52,323 bases of DNA from Bremia lactucae (Eukaryota > Oomycota > Peronosporomycetes > Peronosporales > Peronosporaceae). Both the position numbers and the translations under genes were made by a program. The notes under the pieces were generated by a model that ran no database searches, was not told where the DNA came from, and saw only the letters and a list, made by a program, of their open reading frames with translations. Each line of letters starts with the position of its first letter. The first letter of the stretch is position 1. The DNA is taken from NCBI RefSeq assembly GCF_004359215.1, contig NC_090610.1, positions 14,743,603 through 14,795,925 on the forward strand, read 5' to 3'. This document shows positions 43,068-52,323 of the stretch, one piece after another.

Positions 43068-46000
43068 ATGCCGCCACCTGAAGTCACCAATGTGGACTTG
43101 TTAGGTGCTGCAACAGTACAAAACGGCTATATGAACGGCAATAGCGTGCATTCATTACCGTCTCCGGTCTTCTTAGCACCTGAAGAGAAGCTCAAGATGC
43201 TGGAGGAACGCAGCCGCCGGTGGAACAAAATGAACGCCAAACGCTACGGTGAAAAGCGTAAGTTTGGATTCGTAGAGAGTGTCAAGGATGACATGCCACC
43301 CGAGCACGTGCGAAAGATCATCAAAGACCATGGGGACATGAGTAGCAAAAAGTTTCGCCACGATAAGCGCGTATACTTGGGAGCACTGAAATACGTACCG
43401 CATGCGATTTTTAAGCTACTGGAAAACATGCCTATGCCGTGGGAACAAGTGAAAGACGTCAAAGTGCTGTATCACGTCACGGGTGCCATAACCTTCGTGA
43501 ATGAGATTCCATGGGTCATTGAGCCCGTATACATTGCCCAATGGGGGACTATGTGGATCATGATGCGCCGCGAGAAGCGGGATCGCCGCCATTTTAAGCG
43601 TATGCGCTTCCCTCCGTTTGACGATGAAGAGCCTCCCTTGGATTATGGAGACAATATTCTCGATATTGAGCCTTCCGAGAGCATTACGATGGAACTAGAC
43701 GAGGAGGACGATGAAGCGGTGATTGAGTGGCTTTACGATTCCAAGCCGCTGATCGAGTCCAAGTATCTCAATGGACCGAGTTATCGTTCGTGGCGCCTAC
43801 CGGTACCAATCATGGCTAATCTACATCGTCTTGCAGGGCAGTTACTGAGTGACTTGATTGACCCAAATTATGAGTATCTTTTTGACAAAAAGTCTTTCTT
43901 CACGGCCAAGGCGCTTAATGTGGCAATTCCTGGCGGCCCTAAGTTTGAACCCTTGTATCGTGACGTAGACGAAGATGACGAGGACTGGAACGAGTTTAAT
44001 GACGTGAACAAAATAATCATTCGTCATCAAATTCGAACCGAGTACAAAGTGGCATTTCCATTTCTATACAACAATCGACCTCGTTCAGTGCATATGCAGC
44101 CGTACCACACGCCTGTATTGTGTTATATCAAGGCAGAAGACCCTGACCTTCCAGCATTTTACTTCGACCCTATAATAAACCCCATTTCACACTTTCGAGT
44201 GAATCGTATAGCAAAAGACCAAAGCAAGACCGTAGAAGTTGACGAAGACGATGAATTTCAGCTGCCAATGGGATTTGACCCACTTTTGACAGACGAACCA
44301 TTATATACACCCGAAACTGCCAATGGAATTGCTCTATACTGGGCCCCGCGGCCATTTAATCTGCGTACGGGCCGAACGCGGCGTGCCATTGATGTACCGC
44401 TGGTAAACAAATGGTTTCAGGAGCACTGCCCTCAAGGCCAACCAGTAAAAGTTCGTGTTAGCTATCAGAAATTACTGAAGTGCTGGGTGCTCAACTCGCT
44501 GCATCACCGCCCACCAAAGGCATTGAACAAGAGGTGCTTGTTTAAGTCGTTGAAGTCGACCAAATTCTTTCAAAGCACCGAGCTGGACTGGGTCGAAGCT
44601 GGTTTACAAGTATGTCGCCAAGGATACAATATGCTAAATTTGCTGATTCATCGTAAAAACCTTAACTACCTTCATCTGGACTACAACTTTAATTTAAAAC
44701 CAATCAAGACGCTGACTACCAAGGAGCGTAAGAAGTCGCGTTTCGGCAATGCGTTCCACTTGACTCGAGAAATTTTGCGTCTCACAAAACTTATTGTTGA
44801 TGCGCACGTTCAGTATCGGTTGGGCAATGTTGATGCTTTTCAGCTAGCCGACGGGCTGCAGTATATTTTTGCTCATGTTGGTCAATTGACGGGCATGTAT
44901 CGGTACAAGTACCGTCTCATGCGTCAAGTGCGAATGTGCAAAGACTTAAAGCACTTGATTTACTATAGGTTTAATACAGGACCGGTTGGCAAAGGGCCTG
45001 GTTGTGGCTTTTGGGCGCCTGGTTGGCGCGTGTGGCTTTTCTTTTTGCGAGGTATCGTACCGCTGCTTGAAAGATGGCTTGGAAACTTGTTGGCACGTCA
45101 ATTTGAAGGTCGCCACTCTAAGGGCATCGCAAAAACTGTAACGAAGCAACGTGTAGAAAGCCATTTTGATCTCGAATTGCGTGCTGCTGTGATGCACGAT
45201 ATACTAGACATGATGCCTGAAGGCGTGAAGGTGAACAAGTCGCGGACAATAATGTCCCATCTTAGTGAAGCCTGGCGCTGGTAAAATAATTTTTGTAGAA
45301 TGCTATTTTGGAGTATGCGTATCTGATGTTCAGTTTGTATTATTTGTGTATCTAGCTGGAAGGCAAACATTCCTTGGAAAGTGCCGGGCATGCCTGCTCC
45401 GATTGAAAATATGATTTTGCGTTATGTCAAGTCTAAGGCTGACTGGTGGACCAATGTGGCGCACTACAACCGTGAGCGTATAAAGCGGGGAGCCACTGTT
45501 GACAAGACGGTTTGTAAGAAGAATCTGGGCCGGCTGACACGACTGTGGCTGAAGGCTGAACAAGAACGTCAACACAACTATTTGAAAGATGGCCCATATG
45601 TGTCCGCTGAGGAAGCTGTTGCAGTGTACACTACGACAGTGCACTGGCTAGAAAGTCGAAAGTTTGCTCCCATTCCTTTTCCACCACTGTCGTACAAGCA
45701 CGACACGAAGCTCCTCATTTTGGCTCTCGAACGATTAAAGGAAAATTACTCTGTCAACAATCGATTGAATCAGACAAATCGGGAAGAGCTTGGGTTGATT
45801 GAACAAGCCTATGACAATCCTCACGAAGCTCTGTCGCGCATTAAGCGCCACCTACTTACACAGCGCGCTTTCAAAGAACTTCACATTGAATTTATGGATC
45901 TCTATAGCCATTTGGTCCCTGTGTATGATATCGAACCGCTGGAAAAGATAACTGACGCTTATCTTGATCAATACTTGTGGTACGAAGCTGATAAACGCCA

Positions 46001-49000
46001 CCTGTTTCCATGCTGGATTAAGCCGAGTGACTCTGAGCCCCCTCCGTTGCTTGTCTATAAGTGGTGCCAGGGAATAAACAATCTGCAAAAAATTTGGGAC
46101 ACGTCTGAAGAAGAGTGCGTAGTGATGCTCGAGTCGAAACTCGAAAAGGTGTATGAAAAGATCGATTTGACTCTATTGAATCGTCTCCTGCGCTTGATTT
46201 TGGATCACAACATTGCCGACTACATGACTGCAAAGAACAATATTGTGATTGCGTACAAAGATATGATGCACACGAATTCGTATGGATTGATTCGTGGTTT
46301 GCAATTTGGTTCCTTCATCTTTCAATTCTACGGTCTGATCTTGGATCTGCTGTTGCTGGGTCTCACGCGCGCAACTGAAATAGCCGGTCCTCCAGAGCTT
46401 CCAAACGAATTCTTGTCGTTTAGGGACACTACAACAGAGACTCGGCATCCCGTTCGATTATACACACGCTATATTGATAAGATATATGTACTGTTTCGGT
46501 TTGACGCTGATGATTCTCGCGATTTAATTCAGCGGTATTTGACGGAGCACCCGGATCCAAACAATGAAAATGTTGTTGGGTATAACAATAAGAAGTGCTG
46601 GCCTCGTGACGCTCGCATGAGGTTAATGAAACACGACGTAAATCTAGGTCGAGCAACGTTTTGGGATATGAAGAACCGACTTCCTCGATCAATGACAACA
46701 TTTAATTGGGACAACAGCTTTGTATCAGTGTTTTCGAAGGATAATCCCAATCTGTTGTTCAATATGTGTGGATTTGAGGTGCGCCTTCTGCCAAAGATCC
46801 GTGCAGTTGACGTCGAGTTTACGCATAAGGATGGTGTATGGATTTTACAGAATGAAACAACCAAAGAACGTACTGCACAAGCGTATCTTCGCGTTGATGA
46901 TGAGGCCCTGCATACTTTTGAAAACCGAATTCGACAGATCCTAATGTCCTCAGGAAGTACAACTTTCACGAAGGTTGCAAACAAGTGGAACTCGGCACTA
47001 ATTGGTCTGATGACATACTACCGTGAATCCGTCGTACAGACGCAGGAGCTACTTGATCTACTTGTGAAGTGTGAAAACAAAATTCAGACGCGTATAAAGA
47101 TTGGTCTAAACTCAAAGATGCCGTCTCGATTTCCGCCTGTGGTGTTTTACACGCCCAAAGAGTTAGGTGGCTTAGGTATGCTATCGATGGGCCATGTTCT
47201 CATTCCGCAATCGGACCTTCGCTACTCAAAGCAAACCGATAATGGTGGCGTCACTCATTTTCGTTCGGGTATGTCTCACGAGGAGGACCAATTGATACCA
47301 AACTTGTTTCGATACTTGCAGCCTTGGGAGTCGGAATTCATTGACTCACAGCGCGTTTGGGCTGAATACGCCTTAAAGCGCCAGGAAGCTAACGCGCAAA
47401 ATCGCCGATTGACATTAGAGGATTTAGAAGACTCATGGGACCGTGGTATCCCTCGTATCAACACCCTTTTCCAAAAGGATCGCCACACCTTGGCGTATGA
47501 TAAGGGTTGGCGTGTGCGGACGGGTTTTAAGACGTATCAAGTACCGCGCCATAATCCTTTTTGGTGGACCCACCAGCGCCATGATGGCAAATTATGGAAC
47601 CTGAATAATTATCGAACGGACATGATCCAGGCACTAGGTGGTGTTGAAGGCATTCTTGAGCACACTCTTTTTAAGGGTACGTACTTTCCTACATGGGAAG
47701 GTTTGTTTTGGGAAAAGGCATCTGGGTTTGAAGAAAGCATGAAGTACAAGAAGTTGACGAACGCGCAGCGATCCGGTTTAAACCAAATTCCAAATCGTCG
47801 ATTCACGCTATGGTGGTCTCCTACCATCAATCGTGCGAATGTTTATGTTGGTTTTCAGGTGCAGCTTGACTTAACCGGTATCTTTATGCACGGTAAAATA
47901 CCAACGCTTAAGATTTCCCTGATTCAAATTTTCCGCGCACACTTGTGGCAAAAGATACACGAATCACTTGTGATGGACTTAGGTACGTGATTGTGATATT
48001 ATCTGAAAGCTTTAGAGCTAATTCTATGTACTGTCGTGTGTTGTGTTGTACAGTGCAAGGTACGTCGTACGACTTACGACTGAGCAGTCTAACGATGTGT
48101 GAGGCTAATTTTTGTACTATGTGCTAATAGTGTTTGACCAAGAATTGGATGCATTGGAGATTGAAAATGTACAAAAGGAAACGATTCACCCACGTAAGTC
48201 GTACAAGATGAATTCATCGTGCGCCGATGTTCTTCTTTTCGCTGCTTACAAGTGGCAGATGGGCCGACCGACCCTTTTACACGACACGAAAGATAGTTAC
48301 GATGGTTCGACGAGCTCAAAGTATTGGATTGATGTGCAGCTTCGCTGGGGTGATTTCGACTCCCACGATATCGAACGGTATGCACGGGCCAAGTTTTTGG
48401 ACTACACAACCGACAATATGACAATTTACCCGTCACCAACAGGTGTGTTGCTTGCTGTGGATCTTGCGTATAATTTGTACAGCGGGTACGGAAATTGGTT
48501 TCCAGGCTGCAAACCTTTAATGCAGCAGGCAATGGCAAAAATAATGAAAGCAAATCCTGCTTTGTATGTACTTCGTGAACGTATCCGAAAGGGATTGCAA
48601 CTCTACTCGTCCGAGCCGACAGAACCGTATCTGTCGAGTCAAAACTACGGCGAACTTTTTTCGAACCAGATTATCTGGTTTGTTGACGACACGAATGTGT
48701 ACCGCGTGACAATTCACAAAACTTTTGAGGGAAACCTGACGACGAAGCCTATTAATGGCGCTATCTTTATTTTCAATCCACGTACTGGTCAGCTGTTTCT
48801 TAAGATTATTCACACTTCGGTATGGGCAGGACAAAAACGGTTGGGCCAATTGGCCAAGTGGAAAACTGCGGAAGAGGTTGCTGCTTTAATTCGATCGCTA
48901 CCTGTAGAAGAGCAGCCGAAGCAGATTATTGTGACGCGCAAGGGTATGCTGGATCCATTAGAAGTGCACTTGTTGGACTTTCCAAATATTGTCATAAAAG

Positions 49001-50364
49001 GAAGTGAGCTGCAGTTGCCGTTCCAAGCATGCTTGAAAGTCGAAAAATTTGGCGATTTAATCTTAAAGGCTACGGAGCCCCAAATGGTGCTATTTAATAT
49101 ATACGATGACTGGCTCAACACAATCACGTCATACACGGCCTTCTCTCGCTTAATTTTAATTCTGCGCGCGCTCCATGTAAGCAATGATCGTACTAAGATT
49201 ATTTTGCGACCTGACAGCGAGACAATAACACAACCGCATCACATTTGGCCATCGCTGACGGACGAGCAATGGCTAAAGGTTGAAGTTCAGTTGAAGGACT
49301 TGATCTTGGGTGACTATGGCAAAAAGAACAATGTAAATGTTGCTTCACTGACCCAATCGGAAATTCGTGACATTATTCTTGGAATGGAAATATCAGCTCC
49401 TTCGCTGCAACGTCAACAAGTTGCCGAGATTGAACAGCAGGCTCGTGAACAAAGTCAACTGACGTCCGTGACGACCAAAACGGTGAATAAACATGGCGAT
49501 GAGATGGTTGTTACGACAACAAGCCAGTATGAGCAACATTCGTTTGCCTCTAAGACTGATTGGCGAGTGCGTGCAATATCGGCAACGAATTTGCATTTGC
49601 GTACAAATCACATTTATGTGTCATCGGACGATATAAAAGAGACTGGATTTACGTATGTGCTGCCGAAAAATGTACTTAACAAGTTTATAACCATTGCGGA
49701 CCTTCGGACCCAAATCTGTGGTCTCATGTATGGCGTAAGTCCCTCGGACAATCCTCAGGTGAAAGAGATTCGCTGTGTTGTAATGCCACCGCAGTTGGGA
49801 ACGCATCAAAGCGTTACCATTCCGCTGCATTTGCCTGAAAACACTAATCTGGAGGGCATGGAGGCACTTGGCTGGCTTCACACACAACCCAACGAGTTAC
49901 CGAGCTTGCCACCGCAGGATGTCACATTCCACTCAAAAATTATGTCGGAAAACACTTCGTGGGACGGCGAAAAGGCCATCATAATTACTTGCAGCTTTAC
50001 TCCTGGCTCGTGCTCCTTAACGGCGTACAAGTTAACACCTGCGGGGTATGAATGGGGGCGGCAGAACAAAGATAGTGGCGCGAATCCAGCTGGTTTTTTT
50101 CCAACGCACTACGAAAAGGTTCAGATGCTGTTGTCCGACCGGTTCATGGGTTTCTATATGGTGCCCGAGGAAGACGTCTGGAACTTTAACTTTATGGGCG
50201 TCAAGCACAATACAGGTATGAAGTACGATCTTAAGCTGGGCAATCCCAAGGAATTTTACCATGAACTTCATCGCAAGACGCACTTTATGAACTTTAGTGC
50301 GCTTGAAGCCACTGATGAGGACGTGGCCACTGTCGATGAGGAGCAGCAGAATGTTTTTGCTTAA
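43068..50364 (+). CDS. PRPF8: Pre-mRNA splicing factor PRP8
   Basis: Scaffold of U5 snRNP at the heart of the spliceosome. Four exons: 43068-45280, 45356-47982, 48054-48059 and 48131-50364, 2359 residues (human 2335). Sequence is near-human over long stretches: [79 protein letters not shown]. Known order: PRO8NT, PROCN, RRM-like, U5- and U6-binding parts, endonuclease-like and RNase H-like domains, and a C-terminal JAB/MPN domain. The join at 45280/45356 restores [16 protein letters not shown]. Between exons 2 and 4 a 6-nt exon restores the Gln of MDL-x-Q-VFDQELD. The start is taken as the ATG at 43068 (MPPPEVTN); an in-frame ATG at 42984 is possible, but an initiator-like CATTCATACTT lies between them. 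The N-terminal 45 residues are not conserved. Confidence 0.95.
48054..48059 (+). other. PRPF8: 6-nt microexon of PRP8
   Basis: TGCAAG lies between GTTGTACAG and GTACGTCG, so it has its own acceptor and donor. The introns on either side (47983-48053, 48060-48130) are 71 nt each, the usual size here. Phase 1 in, phase 1 out: the join reads D-L-V-Q-V-F-D-Q, where other eukaryotes have D-L/I-C-Q-x-x-D. Confidence 0.82.
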
Positions 50365-51379
50365 GACCTTTTTCGCAAAAGTTGTTTCGTAATTATACAC
50401 TAAGTACGCAGTATTTTTTATCGGTGTTACCTAATTGCGTAACACGATTGATTAAAGGGCAATATCTGAAGTTATGCCTTATAGTATGCTACGGATGACC
50501 ATGCTTGTTCAACTGGTTACCTTGCCAAAACACTTTTACAAGAAAACTCCATCTAGACATACTAATTTTTATCCATTCTTTTTTGCTTAACCGTCTAGTA
50601 TCTTTCTCGGTTTTGTAGACTTGCTCTCGCAAGTTAAATTTAAATAAAAATTATTTTAAGAAATAGCTGTGGGAAAATAAGGATATTAATACCCTAAAAG
50701 ATTAAAAATAAAAAGAATAATAATTTATAGATCTAAAATACTACTTCTGATTAATTTCTGTACATGTAAAATCGATAATTCGATGTAGCCAATAAACTTT
50801 TAATATTTTTGTATTCAACCTGCTTAGCACAAAGGACGGCCGGTGAAGAAGACTGGTGCGACTTGTATGTTGGCGCGAAACGCCCTTTTCAGTATTTTTC
50901 ACACTGCGATATCCACGTGGCTTTGAGTAACTACTTCCTATAGAATATCGGACATGCTTTGTGTGAATAATATAAATTGTCTTCATTTTGCTCCATACAG
51001 CAATACAAATATGTTGTACAGGTATAGCGTACTCCCGCAGGAAAGCAATGCACGGCGGGCAACGTTAGTTAACAATTAGAGGCTCTGAAAGCAGTTGTCA
51101 GGATAGCGATGAGAGCAGCTTACCGAACTTAACGGTGTTTTTTTCTTAGCTCCTATCTCTGCTGCTCTATTTGCCGACTGACCTTAAAATGTCCAAGACT
51201 TGTGGGTCATGTCTTTACGTATACAACTTACTTGTACATACCACACTGTTAACCAACGGAAACATTGAAGTAACACGGATTCTTACACGCCGCCGACCGA
51301 CGTAAAGCACGTATCATTGCTATATTCGGTTCAAGGTGAAATTGTCACGCCTACGAGTACACATAGGTGTCGTAATCGG
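50365..51379. other. Intergenic, AT-rich
   Basis: 3' flank of PRP8 and about 900 bp in which I see no gene, repeat unit or RNA. Confidence 0.4.
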
Positions 51380-51692
51380 TTACGTGATAGCTGGGTTCAC
51401 CTCAGAGGCAACTTTGGTAATAGTCAGCTTCCATTGCTTCACCTTTTCACGAACGAAATGCCACTTTAACTCGATTCTTCTTGTTCGTCTGTTGTAGATG
51501 GGGTATGTGCACATTACGAGAGCTGCTTGGTTGTCAATTGACATGTTCACATGAACGTTCATGCACGGAATGACCTAGAGCATTATATTTCGCATGCCCA
51601 TAGCTTCCACAGCTGATTCAGCCCTAGCAATGTTCTCCGCTTCTGCTATAGACATAGCCACTATAGTCTGTCGATGTGCGGCCCATGATATA
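51380..51692 (-). pseudogene. Ty1/copia RNase H fragment
   Basis: The minus strand reads TIVAMSIAEAENIARAESAV (about 51670-51610), a TAG, then MSIDNQAALVMCTYPIYNRRTRRIELKWHFVREKV and ASEVNPA (51562-51380). The pattern (AEAE-Y/N-IA, IDNQAA, R-x-RHIEL-x-WHFVRE) is that of copia RNase H, different from the gypsy pol elsewhere in the window. It is cut at 51693 by the LTR of element F. Confidence 0.7.
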
Positions 51693-52142
51693 TGTAACAG
51701 GGTGTATCGTTACATGAAATTAACACTAAAAGATTGTTAATTAATATTATCTAAAAGGTAGATAATATTTGGAGGAAATTACTTTATATAGTAATGTCCT
51801 GAATTCTTATCCATAAATACGTATAGACCATTATGTCTATTTATTCCGCAGACTAATCAGCTGTAGAAGTAATCAAAGAGAGTTACAAGATAAGATAGAT
51901 AAGAATTCATTTACATGTTTAGTATTAGTTTATAGTTAAGTCAACATTTACAAAGATAGATTAACAAGACACTTAACTATATTAATACAGTTTTCATTTT
52001 ACCCTCTTAAGTTAACTTGTCTTAAGAGAAGTCTTCCTCTATACGTACAGTGTACGTCACCTAACGAGAGGCACCACTCACATCTGAAGCAGTGTGAAGT
52101 GGACTTGTACTGAAACAGTACAAGTCGCAGTGCCCCGTTACA
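51693..52142 (+). repeat. 5' LTR of element F, family 1
   Basis: 450 bp, TGTAACAGGGTGTATCG to CAGTGCCCCGTTACA, with two hairpin units near the 3' end. CCTGGTAGCACTTTGTAG follows as primer site. Confidence 0.88.
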
Positions 52143-52192
52143 CCTGGTAGCACTTTGTAGTCCGTCCAAGGACCACATTTCCCACATTTAAC

Positions 52193-52323
52193 ATGGACAT
52201 GTTAGATGGTAGTGGGAATACGCATCACGTTTCCCCTGAAAGCTACTCCTTTCTAAGTGATATAGAAAGGAGTGCGGTTGAACGAATGAGTTCGACCGTA
52301 GGAAACGATGCAATCCTGGCATT
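52193..52323 (+). CDS. gag of element F, partial
   Basis: Open from ATG 52193 to the window edge (43 codons): MDMLDGSGNTHHVSPESYS, then an acidic/Ser-rich part (SDIERSAVERMSS). The homologous stretch of element A (4675-4800) has the same start but stops and frame breaks. The reading is the N-terminal, pre-capsid part of gag. Whether the rest of the element is intact cannot be seen. Confidence 0.6.
   Translation, partial: MDMLDGSGNTHHVSPESYSFLSDIERSAVERMSSTVGNDAILA

Larger units (their letters stand above)
51693..52323 (+). mobile_element. Element F: Ty3/gypsy, start only, runs off the window
   Basis: A complete LTR, primer site and open gag start, in the same order as element A. It is the only copy of the family here whose gag start is unbroken as far as it can be read. 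Confidence 0.8.

Noticed and set aside
47983..48130. One 148-nt intron in PRP8 instead of two with a microexon
   Set aside because: It would be twice as long as any other intron here and would drop a conserved Gln. It is kept as the alternative to be tested.

Overview
The window reads as part of an oomycete nuclear genome, probably from the Peronosporales (Phytophthora or downy-mildew type). The reasons are compact genes with few, very short introns (54-75 nt, GT-AG), core promoters that fit the oomycete Inr + FPR pattern just upstream of start codons, and large blocks of Ty3/gypsy chromovirus elements typical of these genomes. The species cannot be named from the sequence.

Layout. 1-1450: LTR fragments and a retropepsin relic. 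1586-3676: an APC-superfamily amino acid permease. 4094-33139: about 29 kb of nested, mostly dead Ty3/gypsy DNA. It holds element A (+, 4207-13822), element B (-, 13830-18827, tail to tail with A), relic D (+, 18828-21490), element E (+, 22130-24775, a second LTR family), element C (-, 24776-31978), and a mosaic of LTR pieces and small palindromes. Gaps lie at 10090-10779 (690 N) and 32696-32795 (100 N). 33430-50364: a gene-dense island of housekeeping genes, namely eEF1B-gamma, Mediator subunit MED14, a PDI-D type protein disulfide isomerase, a TKL-like protein kinase (-), a small coiled-coil protein, and the spliceosome scaffold PRP8. 51380-52323: a Ty1/copia RNase H relic cut by a further gypsy element (F) whose gag frame is open to the window edge.

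Full gene models were worked out from splice sites and family conservation: eEF1B-gamma (2 exons, intron directly after the ATG), MED14 (2 exons, a short last exon), the kinase (5 exons) and PRP8 (4 exons, including a 6-nt microexon). The genes of the island are not a pathway. They cover translation elongation, transcription, ER folding, signalling and splicing.

The chromovirus copies A, B and C share the same in-frame stops in integrase and chromodomain, so they multiplied or were copied after the pol gene had died. B and C share 3.74 kb that is almost identical inside clearly diverged flanks. A and B form a large inverted repeat that ends on a 10-bp LTR terminus. The most interesting gene-level observation is the 6-nt PRP8 microexon, which restores a conserved glutamine and splits 148 nt into two introns of 71 nt each. 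No tRNA, rRNA or CRISPR was seen.
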